Assembly (NCBI GenBank): GCA_041879295.1
Contig: CP047152.1
Span: 2,547,501-2,611,500, forward strand
Reading direction: 5' to 3'
From: Pseudomonas putida
GTDB lineage: Bacteria > Pseudomonadota > Gammaproteobacteria > Pseudomonadales > Pseudomonadaceae
Length of the DNA stretch: 64,000 bases
Shown here in pieces: positions 43,685 to 53,279 of this stretch. Both the position numbers and the translations under genes were made by a program. The stretch's first letter is position 1; the number at the start of each line of letters is the position of its first letter. The notes under the pieces were generated by a model. The model searched no databases and was not told the origin of the DNA. It saw nothing but the letters and a program-made list of their open reading frames with translations.

Positions 43685-44733
43685 GGCTTGGCTCCGGTGC
43701 TGAGCGATTCGCGGCTACGGCGGTTGAACGATTCCGAATAGGCGGCCGAGCGGGCGGCGAGGATCGGATCGGCCGATGCCTCTATACCGCGCGGCAGGAT
43801 CAGCGGGTCGAAGTTGAGGTCGCGGCAGGCCCCTTGCTCGGGGGCGTCTACCTGTTCCAGCACCAGGGTGCCGGCGTCCACGCTACGCCGCTCGGTGGGC
43901 CACGGCCGGGCAGGGTCGTCCACGGCGTCGCCCGGTTCGGCCAGCACCAGACGCAGCTTCCAGCGCAACGGGCCTTGGGCAAGGCGTTGCTGCAAGTCGT
44001 GTTGCAGGAATTGCTTGTCATCAACCTGGGTGGGCAATGCCGCAAATGCAGTTTGTGGCTCAAGCTGCCAACGCACCGGGTGGGCCGCGCCAGCTGCGTC
44101 GATCAGGCGGAAGGCATTGATACTGTGGTATTGCGTGTTGGCGAAGCTGTCGCTGGGTTTGTAGCCCGCCGCCCATTGGCGAAACGCCGCGCTTTCCGGG
44201 TGGGCGGCAAAGAACGCCTGCAGCTTGCCAGGGTCCGGTTTGCCGGTAGCCGGGTCTGGTGTGCTCGCCAGTACTTGCTGGTAGAAAGCTTGCGGCGTGC
44301 TGACTGCCAGCACCGGTGGGTTGTTCATGCCCGTCCGCCAGACCTGACCGTCGTCGGTGCTTAGCTGAATCGCCAGGCTGCGAACGGGTATAGCGGTATC
44401 CGGGGCGAACGGGTTGGCACCGCCGATGGCAAAACGGCCCACCACCGGCACCCGTTGCTGGCTGAAGGCGCGCGCCGTGGACAGGTTGGCGGCCTGCCCG
44501 CTGGCCTGGAAGTAGCCGCTCACGCACAAGCCCTTGGCGTGGTTCTTGCGATAGCCGGGGTAATGCCCGGCCTGGGCTTCGAAGGTGTCGATGATGCGCT
44601 GTGGCGTCAGTCGGGGTTCGCCGAGCCAGCCGGCGGCATAGGCAAAGCCGGCACCTGCGGCCAGCATCACGCCGCCAATGGCGGCCAGGCGCAAGGCTTT
44701 GGCCGGGCCGTGCAAGGGTGTGTTCATGGTCAT
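43681..44733 (-). CDS. Catalase-family peroxidase (SrpA-like), exported
   Basis: A 350-residue heme protein with an N-terminal hydrophobic leader (residues ~13-33, AIGGVMLAAGAGFAYAAGWL) suggesting periplasmic location. The catalytic His is in YPGYRKNHAKGLCVSGYF and the proximal Tyr ligand is probably in LAARSAAYSESFNRRSR near the C-terminus. It is shorter than true catalases and belongs to the small group active as organic peroxidases. Its divergent partner is an ECF sigma gene, and its promoter matches that of the sigma gene exactly in both boxes. Confidence 0.92.
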   Translation of the reverse strand: MTMNTPLHGPAKALRLAAIGGVMLAAGAGFAYAAGWLGEPRLTPQRIIDTFEAQAGHYPGYRKNHAKGLCVSGYFQASGQAANLSTARAFSQQRVPVVGRFAIGGANPFAPDTAIPVRSLAIQLSTDDGQVWRTGMNNPPVLAVSTPQAFYQQVLASTPDPATGKPDPGKLQAFFAAHPESAAFRQWAAGYKPSDSFANTQYHSINAFRLIDAAGAAHPVRWQLEPQTAFAALPTQVDDKQFLQHDLQQRLAQGPLRWKLRLVLAEPGDAVDDPARPWPTERRSVDAGTLVLEQVDAPEQGACRDLNFDPLILPRGIEASADPILAARSAAYSESFNRRSRESLSTGAKP

Positions 44734-44760
44734 TGTCCGGTTCAGTGAAGGTGCCAGTAC

Positions 44761-44786
44761 GACGGGGCAGGGAAAAAGTTATTCCC
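44761..44786 (-). promoter_or_regulatory. ECF-type promoter of the catalase-cytochrome operon
   Basis: Read on the minus strand: GGGAATA, 15 bases, CGTC. The same two boxes with the same spacing occur in the opposite direction 6 bp away. The transcript would begin just before the ATG at 44733. Confidence 0.65.
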
Positions 44787-44791
44787 TCATC

Positions 44792-44817
44792 GGGAATAGA
44801 ATTTGTTCAGAGGCGTC
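44792..44817 (+). promoter_or_regulatory. ECF-type promoter of the sigma/anti-sigma operon
   Basis: GGGAATA (44792-44798), 15 bases, CGTC (44814-44817) on the plus strand, about 40 bp before the sigma gene start. Identity with the divergent promoter indicates that the ECF sigma factor recognises both and controls itself. Confidence 0.65.
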
Positions 44818-44857
44818 TGCCCTTTACACTGACAACCCCAGAGGCCGGTACCTGACC

Positions 44858-45379
44858 ATGCACGATTTGGACGACCACCAGTGGCGCGAGCTGCTGGCCC
44901 GCCTGCGCCGCTTTGCCGTGTGGCTGACCCGCGAGCCGGGCAGCGCCGACGACCTGGTACAGGCGACGGTCGAGCGGGCCCTGAGCCGCCGCGACCAGCA
45001 GCGCGACGCCGATGCTCTGCGTGCCTGGCTGTTCACCATCCTTTATCGACAGTTCCTCGACGGTAAGCGCCGCGAGCGCTTGCATGCGCGCTGGCTGTCC
45101 TGGTTCGGCCGCAACGAGCGCGACGAAGAGCCGGCGGGTGACAACATCGAAGCCATCGTCCTGGCCCAGGCTGATCTGCAGGCCTTTGCCCGGCTGTCGG
45201 CGGAGCAGCGTGCCTTGTTGCTGCTGGTCAGCATCGAAGGCTTGAGTTACAAGGAGGCCGCCCAGGCTTTGGGCATCCCCATCGGCACTGTGATGTCGCG
45301 CCTTTCGCGCGCGCGCAATGCCTTGCGCGAACTGACCGAGGGCAACCCCCAGCCCCCGGCCTTGCGGAGACTGAAATGA
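44858..45379 (+). CDS. ECF-family RNA polymerase sigma factor
   Basis: A 173-residue sigma-70-like factor with region 2 (DLVQATVERALSRRDQQRDA, AWLFTILYRQFLDGKRRERL) and region 4 (LLLLVSIEGLSYKEAAQALG, IPIGTVMSRLSRARNALREL). The start at 44858 follows a reasonable site; the frame open upstream to 44678 crosses the promoter. Its neighbours, a catalase-family peroxidase, cytochrome b561 and an anti-sigma factor, match an ECF group known from conserved context. It probably activates this locus under oxidative or related envelope stress. Confidence 0.93.
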   Translation: MHDLDDHQWRELLARLRRFAVWLTREPGSADDLVQATVERALSRRDQQRDADALRAWLFTILYRQFLDGKRRERLHARWLSWFGRNERDEEPAGDNIEAIVLAQADLQAFARLSAEQRALLLLVSIEGLSYKEAAQALGIPIGTVMSRLSRARNALRELTEGNPQPPALRRLK

Positions 45380-46128
45380 CGCGCCTTATCCCCAGCGATG
45401 ATGAATTGCACGCTTACGTCGATGAGCGCCTGGAACCTGTGCGCCGGGCCGAGGTGCAGGCCTGGCTGGCGGCCAACCCGCAAGCTGCGGCACGGGTGGA
45501 AGGCTGGCGCGCCGATGCCCGGCGGCTGCGTGCAGCGCTGGCCGGATTGGGCGAAATGCCCGGTGCGGCGCAGTTGGACCTTGGCCAGTTGCGTCGGCAA
45601 TTGCGCCAGCGTCGGCAGCGACGCTGGGCTGCGGCGGCGGTGGTGATGCTGGCGTTGGGTGTGGGGGGCTTGGGCGGCTGGCAAGTGCGCGATGCAACCC
45701 TTGCACGAGCCGACCTGCCCATGGCTGATGCTGTTCAGGCGCACCGTTTGTTCGCCGGCAGTGAAGCACTGGATATCCAGGCCAGTGATCCTGGGCAGCT
45801 GCGCGACTGGCTGGGGCGCCACTTCAGCCGGGTGGGCCAGTTACCGGACCTGGCCGGCTACGGCTTCAAGCCAGTGGGCGCGCGCTTGCTCAGCAACGAG
45901 CAAGGGCCGGCGGCGCTGCTGGTGTTCGAGGATGGCAAGGGCCAGCGCATCAGCCTGTTCCTGCGCTCGCCGGGCGACCTTTATCGGCGCATGCCGGACG
46001 GGCAACGGGTCGATGGCCAGTTGGAGGCGCGGTACTGGTCGCATGGGGCTTATAACTTTGCCTTGGTCAGCGCAGCGGACGATGTGCGTGGAGCGGGGGT
46101 GGGGGAGGCGTTGAGGCTGGGGTTGTAA
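45376..46128 (+). CDS. Membrane-anchored anti-sigma factor
   Basis: A 250-residue protein whose start overlaps the sigma gene by 4 bp (ATGA). The N-terminal cytosolic part (SDDELHAYVDERLEPVRRAE) resembles the anti-sigma domain used by RskA/FecR-like factors; a single membrane helix follows near residues 87-108 (WAAAAVVMLALGVGGLGGWQ), then a ~140-residue periplasmic domain. It is expected to hold the sigma factor at the membrane until a signal arrives. No zinc-binding HxxxCxxC motif is present. Confidence 0.88.
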   Translation: MTRLIPSDDELHAYVDERLEPVRRAEVQAWLAANPQAAARVEGWRADARRLRAALAGLGEMPGAAQLDLGQLRRQLRQRRQRRWAAAAVVMLALGVGGLGGWQVRDATLARADLPMADAVQAHRLFAGSEALDIQASDPGQLRDWLGRHFSRVGQLPDLAGYGFKPVGARLLSNEQGPAALLVFEDGKGQRISLFLRSPGDLYRRMPDGQRVDGQLEARYWSHGAYNFALVSAADDVRGAGVGEALRLGL

Positions 46129-46168
46129 GTGTGGGCCCAAGGTGTGCAACGAGGGCCCACCACCAGAA

Positions 46169-46981
46169 TCAGCTCAGTTCCAGCCAGATCGGCGCATGGT
46201 CCGACGGCTTTTCCATCCCGCGCAGTTCATAGTCCACGCCCGCTGCCTTGATGCGCGGCACCAGCGGTTGCGAGGCCATGATCAGGTCGATGCGCAGGCC
46301 GCGCTTGGGCTCGTCCTCGAAGCCGCGGCTGCGGTAGTCGAACCAGCTGAAGCGGTCGGTCACGTCCGGGTACAGGTGGCGGAAGCTGTCTACCAATCCC
46401 CAGCCTTTCAAGCGTTCCATCCACTCGCGCTCTTCCGGCAGGAAGCTGCACTTGCCGGTCTTCAGCCAGCGTTTGGCGTTGTCCGGGCCGATGCCGATAT
46501 CACAGTCTTGCGGCGAGATGTTCATGTCGCCCATCACCAGCACTGGGTGGTCGTTGCGGAACTGGCTTTCCAGCAGTGCCTGCAGGTCGCTGTAGAAGCG
46601 CTGCTTGGCCGGGAACTTGGTGGGGTGGTCGCGGCTTTCGCCCTGGGGGAAATAGCCGTTCATGATGGTGATCGGGCTGCCGTCGGCATCGGCGAAGGTA
46701 CCCCAGATGAAGCGGCGCTGGGCATCCTCTTCGTCGGTGGCAAAGCCCTTGTGCAGGCTCAGCGGCGCCTGGCGCGACAGCAGGGCCACGCCGTAGTGGC
46801 CCTTCTGGCCGTGATAGTGCACGTGGTAACCCAGTGCCTGTACGTCGGCCAGCGGGAACTGATCGTCGCTGACCTTGGTTTCCTGCAGGCCGATCACGTC
46901 CGGCTGGTGCTTTTCAATCAGCGCCGCCAGCTGATGCGGGCGGGCCCGCAGGCCGTTGATGTTGAAACAGACGATCTTCAT
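46169..46981 (-). CDS. xthA: Exodeoxyribonuclease III
   Basis: A 270-residue AP endonuclease/3'-5' exonuclease of base excision repair. Family motifs are [28 protein letters not shown] (metal-binding Glu), [15 protein letters not shown] and the C-terminal [11 protein letters not shown] with the catalytic Asp-His. RIDLIMAS precedes it. It is a single gene, convergent with the anti-sigma gene and divergent from the GNAT gene. Confidence 0.96.
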   Translation of the reverse strand: MKIVCFNINGLRARPHQLAALIEKHQPDVIGLQETKVSDDQFPLADVQALGYHVHYHGQKGHYGVALLSRQAPLSLHKGFATDEEDAQRRFIWGTFADADGSPITIMNGYFPQGESRDHPTKFPAKQRFYSDLQALLESQFRNDHPVLVMGDMNISPQDCDIGIGPDNAKRWLKTGKCSFLPEEREWMERLKGWGLVDSFRHLYPDVTDRFSWFDYRSRGFEDEPKRGLRIDLIMASQPLVPRIKAAGVDYELRGMEKPSDHAPIWLELS

Positions 46982-47143
46982 GGAAAGACAATCCCGGTAA
47001 AAGGCGCGATGCTAGCCGACATCGACCTGCATCACCAGCATGGCGGCCAGGCGAGCCTGCTGCTAACGTGCTGTTGGGGGTGAACGAAGCGCGCTGGGGC
47101 ACCTCCAAGGCACTGAACGCCCATTCCAGGAGGTCTTTCCGCA

Positions 47144-47794
47144 ATGCCCGAAACCACAGCCGCCCCGGCCCGTGTCTGCCTGCTCGACGATGGTTACAGC
47201 CGCGAGGCACGTTCGCTGCTGTACAACGCCTACCGCCACGAGCCCACCTTCGCCTATATCTTCGAAGCCCAGCGCCCGGGGTATGAGCGGCGCCTGCGGG
47301 TGATGGTGCGCGAATGGGTGCGCCAGCACTTCTACCTGCAACTGCCCGCCATCGGCCTGTTGGTCGAGGACCGCCTGATTGCCCTGGCCCTGATCGTGCC
47401 GCCGCTGCGCCGGCTGGGCGTGGCTGACAGCTGGGCTTGGCGCCTGCGCATGATGCTGGGGACCGGCCTGCGCTGTACGCGGCGCTACATGGATTACCAG
47501 GCCGCGTTGGCCGCCTGCCTGCCCACTGACCAGGTGCATGTGCTGCCGTTGTTGGGTGTGCATCCGCAATTCCAGGGCAAGCACTACGGCGAGCAATTGT
47601 TACAAGCTGTGCACAACTGGTGCGCGGAGGACCCGGGTACCCAAGGGGTGGTGCTGGACACCGGTAACGAGCACTACCTGGCTTTTTACCAGCGCCAGGG
47701 TTATGAGGAAATTGGTGAGGTAGCTGTAGGACCGATCCGAGAGAGGGTGTTCTTTCATCCTAATCCAGTCTCTTCAAAACCCGCTTTTGCCTGA
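47144..47794 (+). CDS. GNAT family N-acetyltransferase
   Basis: A 216-residue acyltransferase. The acetyl-CoA-binding motif is seen as LLGVHPQFQGKHYGEQLLQA near residue 137-156, with LDTGNEHYLAFYQRQGYEEI near the end, which is the typical closing beta-bulge. AGGAGG lies 9 bp before the ATG. Substrate unknown. It is 43 bp upstream of tamA in the same direction. Confidence 0.92.
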   Translation: MPETTAAPARVCLLDDGYSREARSLLYNAYRHEPTFAYIFEAQRPGYERRLRVMVREWVRQHFYLQLPAIGLLVEDRLIALALIVPPLRRLGVADSWAWRLRMMLGTGLRCTRRYMDYQAALAACLPTDQVHVLPLLGVHPQFQGKHYGEQLLQAVHNWCAEDPGTQGVVLDTGNEHYLAFYQRQGYEEIGEVAVGPIRERVFFHPNPVSSKPAFA

Positions 47795-47837
47795 ACAGGC
47801 CGCCAGGCGGCTCCCTTGAGCGCCTGGCTCTGGTAGC

Positions 47838-49589
47838 ATGCGCCGCATGACGTATTCAGGAAGATTGACCTGGGGCCTGGTTTTCTGGGTTGCCAGTTTC
47901 GCAGCATGGGGCCAGAGCGAGTTGTTGGTGAAGGTGAAGCCGGCCAACAAGGCGCTCAAGGCCAATGTCGAAGGCTATATAGGCACATTGGGTGACCGCG
48001 ACGAAGAAGCACTTTTGCGCTTCAGTCGCGGGGCAGAGGAGCAGGCGCGCAAAGCGGCGCAGGCACTCGGCTACTATCAGGCGCAGATCGTTACCGAGGT
48101 CAAGCCCGCCAGCGACGCAGACCATCCCCCACAACTGATCATCAGCATCAACCCGGGCGAACCGATTCGCCTGCGCAACGTGACCGTGCGCATCGAGGGC
48201 CCGGCCAGCGAAATGAAAGCCTTCCGTGTGCCTGACAGCAAGGCGCTGCGTGCGGGTGAACAGCTCAATCACGGCCATTACGAGGATGCCAAGCGGTTGA
48301 TCCAGAACCAGGCGTCGCGCTATGGCTTCTTCAGTGGGCGCTTCAGTAGCCAGCGCCTGGCCGTCGACCCGCAAGCCGGTGTGGCCGATATCGACCTGGT
48401 CTATCAGAGTGGCCCACGTTATCGCCTGGGCGCCGTCACGTTCGGTGGCGACACGCCGCTGGACGAGGACCTGCTGCAGCGTATGGTTTCGTTCCAGCCG
48501 GGCACCCCTTACGACTCGGAACTGATCGCAGAACTGAACAACGACCTGCAATCGAGCGGCTATTTCGAAGGCGTGCGTGTTGATGCGGCGCCCACTGCTG
48601 CTGTGGGCGAAGACATCCCGGTGGATGTTCACCTGGAAACCCGTAAACCTCGCACCATGGGCCTTGGCCTGGGCTTCTCGACCGACGTCGGGCCGCGTGG
48701 CAAGGCCAACTGGACCCGCCACTGGGTCAACCCGCAAGGCCACAGCTATGGCTGGGAAACCGAATTGTCGGCACCGCGCCAGAACGTCGGCCTGTGGTAC
48801 GACATTCCGCTCGACCCGCCGCTGACCGACAAGCTGCGCTTTGCCGGTGGCTACCAGAATGAGGAGCTTGCCGGCACCGACTCGCTCAGCAAGCTGTTGA
48901 CAGTCGGCCCCGAGTGGCACAGCAAGCTGCCCAGTGGCTGGCAGCGGGTGATTTCGCTCAAGTACCAACGCGAAGAATATCGCCTGGGTGACGACTCCGG
49001 TTTGAGCAACCTGCTGATGCCGGGCGTCAGCTATTCCTTCCTGCGCAGTGACAACCGCATCGATCCGCACAACGGCTATCGCCTGCAGTTCGATGTTCAA
49101 GTCGCCAAGGAAGGGCTGGTTTCCGACACCAACCTGCTACACGGCAACGTATTGCTCAAAGGCCTGACCACGCTCGGCCACAACCACCGCTTTCTCGGGC
49201 GCGTACAGTTTGGCGGCAGTGCGACCAATGGCTTCAAGAACAACATTCCGCCGTCGCTGCGGTTCTTCGCGGGTGGCGACCAGAGTGTGCGCGGTTATGA
49301 CTACCAGACCCTGTCGCCGAAGAACAGCGACGGTGACCGTATTGGTGGGCGCTATCTGGTGGCAGGCAGTGTCGAGTACCAGTATTCGCTGACCGAAAAA
49401 TGGCGGGTCGCGACGTTCGTCGACCAAGGCAACTCGTTCAACGACCTGGAGCTTCCCAGCCTCAAGACCGGTGTCGGCTTTGGTGTGCGCTGGGTATCGC
49501 CGGTCGGGCCGCTGCGCCTGGACCTGGCCAAGGCGCTGGATGACGAAGGGGGCATTCGCCTGCACTTTTCCATGGGGCCCGAGCTGTGA
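47838..49589 (+). CDS. tamA: TamA, outer-membrane component of the translocation and assembly module
   Basis: An Omp85-family protein of 583 residues: signal peptide (near residues 1-30), three POTRA domains (to about residue 270) and a 16-strand barrel with the conserved late motif SLRFFAGGDQSVRGYDYQ and a C-terminal LHFSMGPEL. TamA with TamB helps phospholipid transport and assembly of some outer-membrane proteins. ATG at 47847 is an alternative start. Its stop overlaps the tamB start by 4 bp (ATGA). Confidence 0.95.
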   Translation: MRRMTYSGRLTWGLVFWVASFAAWGQSELLVKVKPANKALKANVEGYIGTLGDRDEEALLRFSRGAEEQARKAAQALGYYQAQIVTEVKPASDADHPPQLIISINPGEPIRLRNVTVRIEGPASEMKAFRVPDSKALRAGEQLNHGHYEDAKRLIQNQASRYGFFSGRFSSQRLAVDPQAGVADIDLVYQSGPRYRLGAVTFGGDTPLDEDLLQRMVSFQPGTPYDSELIAELNNDLQSSGYFEGVRVDAAPTAAVGEDIPVDVHLETRKPRTMGLGLGFSTDVGPRGKANWTRHWVNPQGHSYGWETELSAPRQNVGLWYDIPLDPPLTDKLRFAGGYQNEELAGTDSLSKLLTVGPEWHSKLPSGWQRVISLKYQREEYRLGDDSGLSNLLMPGVSYSFLRSDNRIDPHNGYRLQFDVQVAKEGLVSDTNLLHGNVLLKGLTTLGHNHRFLGRVQFGGSATNGFKNNIPPSLRFFAGGDQSVRGYDYQTLSPKNSDGDRIGGRYLVAGSVEYQYSLTEKWRVATFVDQGNSFNDLELPSLKTGVGFGVRWVSPVGPLRLDLAKALDDEGGIRLHFSMGPEL

Positions 49590-52500
49590 AACGCGTGATC
49601 AAACATATTTCACTGGGCCTGCTTGGGGTCGTCGCGAGCGTGGGCCTGGTGCTCGGCTTGCTGCTGGGTACCCAGGCTGGCAGCCGCTGGGCACTGGGCA
49701 AGGTGCCTGGGCTTGAAGTGGCCGACTTCCAGGGGCGCCTGGCGGGCAGTTGGCAGGCCAGCCGGCTGAGCTGGGCCGACGCCGGCAGCAAGGTAGAGTT
49801 ACAAGCGCCGTTGCTGGCCTGGTCGCCGGCTTGTTTGCTGCGCGCTACCTTGTGCATTGACCGGTTGCAGGCAGACCGCATTGACATGGCCTTTGCGCCA
49901 AGCACCGAACCGGCCGAGAGCGGTCCGCTGCAATTGCCGACGCTGCGGTTGCCGGTGGCCATCGAACTGGGCGAGGTCAAGGTCGGGCAGTTGCGCCTGG
50001 ATGGCAGTGACCTGCTTGGCGACTTGCAACTGGCTGCGCACTGGACCCACAGCGGGATACGCATCGACAGCCTGCGGCTGCTGCGCGACGACCTGCAATT
50101 GAGCCTGCAGGGTGACCTGCAACCCGAAGGCGACTGGCCGGTGCAATTGCAGGCGCAGTTGCAGTTGCCTGCGGTAGACGAAAAACCCTGGCAACTGGCG
50201 CTGACGGCCAATGGCCAATTGCAGAAGACGTTGGAACTCGCCGGCACCAGCAGTGGTTACCTCGATGCCACATTGAGTGGGCAGTTGCAGGCATTGGCCG
50301 AGCACCTGCCGGCGACCTTGAGCATCCGCTCCGAGGCGTTCAAACCGGCTGGTGCGTTGCCTGACACCTTGCAATTGAACGCGCTCGAGCTCGATGCCAA
50401 GGGTGATCTGCTCGATGGCTATCAACTGTCTGGCAGGGCCAGCCTGCCGGCCGAGCAGTCACCCATCGCCTTGGTCCTGTCTGGCCTGGTCGACAGTAAA
50501 GGGGCCAGGCTCGATGCCCTCGACCTGACTGCCAGCGACAGCCAACGGGTCAAGCTGCAAGCCACGGCTGACTGGCAGCAAGGCCTGAGCGCCGATGCGC
50601 AGCTGGACTGGCAGGACTTCCCGTGGTTGCGCCTGTATCCACTGGAAACACCCCCCGAGGTCACGCTCAAGCGCTTCAATACCCAAGTGCATTATCGCGA
50701 TGGCAATTACCAGGGCACCTTCATGGGTGACCTGGATGGCCCGGCGGGAGCATTCAGCATAACCAGCCCGTTCGAAGGTGACCTCACCCAGGTGAAACTG
50801 CCACAGTTGGCGCTGACCGCCGGCCAGGGCAAGGCAGCCGGGAGTGTCGCCTTACGTTTTGCCGACACCCTGGCCTGGGAGGTCGACCTGCAGCTGTCCG
50901 CGCTCGACCCGGCCTATTGGCTGGCCGAACTGCCCGGTACCTTGGCGGGGCCACTGCGCAGCAAAGGCGAACTGAAAGGCGATGCGCTTACCCTCGACGC
51001 CCAGCTTGACCTCAAAGGCCGCCTGCGTGGCCAGCCAGCCATGCTCAAGGCCGAGGCCCAAGGGGCAGGGCAGAGCTGGACCCTGGGCGCACTGGCTATC
51101 CAGCTGGGTGACAACCGCATCAACGGCAGTGGCAGCCTGCAACAGCGCCTGGCGGGGCGAATCGACCTCGACCTGCCGCGCCTGGGCCAGCTGTGGCCAA
51201 GGTTGCAAGGCCGGGTCAAGGGTCGGCTGGATGTCGCCGGCACCTTGCAGGCCCCGCAAGGTACGCTGAGCCTGCAGGGCCAGCGCTTGGCCCAGGCCGA
51301 AAACCGTCTGCAGCAGCTGGACCTGGATGCGCGCCTGGACAGCGCCCAGCGCGGTGTAGTCGAGCTCAAGGCAACCGGTATCCACCTGGGTGACACAGCC
51401 TTGGGCACGTTGCAGGCCAACGGCAAAGGCGACATTCGCCAGCAGGCCTTGACCCTGGCGCTGGACGGCCCGCAGCTCAAGCTCGACCTTGGCCTGGATG
51501 GCCAGTTGAACAAAGGTGACTGGCGCGGGCGCCTGGCCACGGGCCGAATCCAGGCCGGTGGCCAGGACTGGCAGTTGCAGGCGCCTGCACGCCTGCAGCG
51601 GCTGGCCAGCGGCCAGCTCGACTTCGGGGCCCACTGCTGGCGCTCCGGCCAGGCAAGCCTGTGTGGCGATGATCAGCGGCTCGCCCCCGAACCGCGCCTG
51701 CGCTACCACCTCAAGCAGTTCCCGCTGGGCAGCCTGGCCCAGTGGCTGCCGAAGGACTTTGCCTGGCAAGGCCTGCTCAATGCCGATATCAACCTGGACA
51801 TCCCGGCCAGCGGCCCCAAGGGCACTGTCGTTGTCGATGCCAGTGGCGGCACCCTGCGCGTGCGCGACAAAGGCCGCTGGATCGATTTCCCTTATCAGGC
51901 CCTGCGCCTGGACAGCACGCTGGCACCGCGGCGCATCGATACGCGCCTGGCGTTTCGCGGTGAGCGCCTGGGTGAGCTGAACGTCAACGCCCGGCTCGAT
52001 CCGCTGGGCAAGAACAAACCGTTGTCGGGTGATTTCCGCCTGGCCGGGCTGGACTTGTCGGTGGCCCGTCCGTTCGTGCCCATGGTCGAACGCCTGGCCG
52101 GGCAGCTCAATGGCAGTGGTCGGCTTTCAGGCACCTTGCTGGCACCACAGGTAAACGGCAACCTGATGCTCAGCGGTGGCGAAGTCAGTGGTGCCGAGCT
52201 GCCGGCCAGCCTTCAGGACCTGTCATTGCAGGCGCTGATTGCCGGCGAGCAGGTGCAGCTCAACGGCAATTGGCGCAGTGGCGAGGCGGGACGTGGCCAG
52301 TTGAGCGGCAACCTCACCTGGGGGCAGGCACTGGGCATGGACGTGCGTCTGCAAGGTCAGCAACTGCCGGTCGCGGTCGAGCCCTACGCCACACTGGAAG
52401 TTGCCCCGGACCTGACGTTGCGCCTGATCGATGACAAGCTGGCGGTGACCGGCAAGGTGCAGGTGCCCAAGGGCAAGATCACTGTGCGTGAGCTGCCGCC

Positions 52501-53260
52501 GTCCACGGTCAAGGTGTCGGATGACACGGTAATCGTCGGTCACCAGACCGAGGAAGGCAAACCACCCATGGCAATGGCCATGGACATCGATGTCGAAGTG
52601 GGCCGCGAAAAGCTGTCATTCAGCGGCTTCGGGCTTACCGCCAACCTGCTTGGCCATGTGCACATCGGCGATAACCTCGATACCCGTGGTGAACTGAGCC
52701 TGGCGGACGGCCGCTACCGTGCCTACGGCCAGCGCCTCACCATACGGCGGGCGCGACTGCTGTTCGCCGGACCGATCGACCAGCCGTACCTGGACATCGA
52801 AGCGATCCGCAAGGTTGACGATGTGATAGCCGGTATCCGCCTGAGTGGCAGCGCCGAACAGCCGACGACCAAAGTGTTCTCGGAGCCGGCCATGAGCCAG
52901 GAGCAGGCGCTTTCGTACCTGGTATTGGGGCGGCCATTGGGCAATACCGGTGAAGATAACAACATGCTCGCCGAGGCAGCGCTGGGCCTGGGCCTTGCCG
53001 GGAGCGCCGGCATCACCGGCAGCCTGGCGTCGAGCCTGGGAATTGACGACTTTCAACTGGATACCGAAGGTTCCGGCAACAGCACCAGCGTGGTCGCCAG
53101 CGGTAACATCACCGAGAAGCTGAGCCTTCGTTACGGGGTGGGGGTGTTCGAGCCGGCCAACACGATCGCGTTGCGCTACAAGCTAAGCAAGAAGGTCTAC
53201 CTCGAGGCCGCCAGTGGGCTGGCAAGCTCACTGGACATCTTCTACAAACGCGACTTCTAA
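49586..53260 (+). CDS. tamB: TamB, inner-membrane partner of TamA
   Basis: A 1224-residue AsmA-like protein that spans the periplasm as a long beta-taco. One N-terminal signal anchor (ISLGLLGVVASVGLVLGLLL), a very long repeated amphipathic beta region rich in LQGQLQA-type sequence, and a C-terminal TamB (DUF490) domain with KVPKGKITVRELPPSTVK-like sequence and ETKLSLRYGVGVFEP-like ending identify it. It is thought to carry phospholipids to the outer membrane together with YhdP and YdbH. Length is normal for pseudomonads. Co-translated with tamA. Confidence 0.95.
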   Translation: MKRVIKHISLGLLGVVASVGLVLGLLLGTQAGSRWALGKVPGLEVADFQGRLAGSWQASRLSWADAGSKVELQAPLLAWSPACLLRATLCIDRLQADRIDMAFAPSTEPAESGPLQLPTLRLPVAIELGEVKVGQLRLDGSDLLGDLQLAAHWTHSGIRIDSLRLLRDDLQLSLQGDLQPEGDWPVQLQAQLQLPAVDEKPWQLALTANGQLQKTLELAGTSSGYLDATLSGQLQALAEHLPATLSIRSEAFKPAGALPDTLQLNALELDAKGDLLDGYQLSGRASLPAEQSPIALVLSGLVDSKGARLDALDLTASDSQRVKLQATADWQQGLSADAQLDWQDFPWLRLYPLETPPEVTLKRFNTQVHYRDGNYQGTFMGDLDGPAGAFSITSPFEGDLTQVKLPQLALTAGQGKAAGSVALRFADTLAWEVDLQLSALDPAYWLAELPGTLAGPLRSKGELKGDALTLDAQLDLKGRLRGQPAMLKAEAQGAGQSWTLGALAIQLGDNRINGSGSLQQRLAGRIDLDLPRLGQLWPRLQGRVKGRLDVAGTLQAPQGTLSLQGQRLAQAENRLQQLDLDARLDSAQRGVVELKATGIHLGDTALGTLQANGKGDIRQQALTLALDGPQLKLDLGLDGQLNKGDWRGRLATGRIQAGGQDWQLQAPARLQRLASGQLDFGAHCWRSGQASLCGDDQRLAPEPRLRYHLKQFPLGSLAQWLPKDFAWQGLLNADINLDIPASGPKGTVVVDASGGTLRVRDKGRWIDFPYQALRLDSTLAPRRIDTRLAFRGERLGELNVNARLDPLGKNKPLSGDFRLAGLDLSVARPFVPMVERLAGQLNGSGRLSGTLLAPQVNGNLMLSGGEVSGAELPASLQDLSLQALIAGEQVQLNGNWRSGEAGRGQLSGNLTWGQALGMDVRLQGQQLPVAVEPYATLEVAPDLTLRLIDDKLAVTGKVQVPKGKITVRELPPSTVKVSDDTVIVGHQTEEGKPPMAMAMDIDVEVGREKLSFSGFGLTANLLGHVHIGDNLDTRGELSLADGRYRAYGQRLTIRRARLLFAGPIDQPYLDIEAIRKVDDVIAGIRLSGSAEQPTTKVFSEPAMSQEQALSYLVLGRPLGNTGEDNNMLAEAALGLGLAGSAGITGSLASSLGIDDFQLDTEGSGNSTSVVASGNITEKLSLRYGVGVFEPANTIALRYKLSKKVYLEAASGLASSLDIFYKRDF

Positions 53261-53279
53261 GCCCGCAGCGTGGCGGCCA

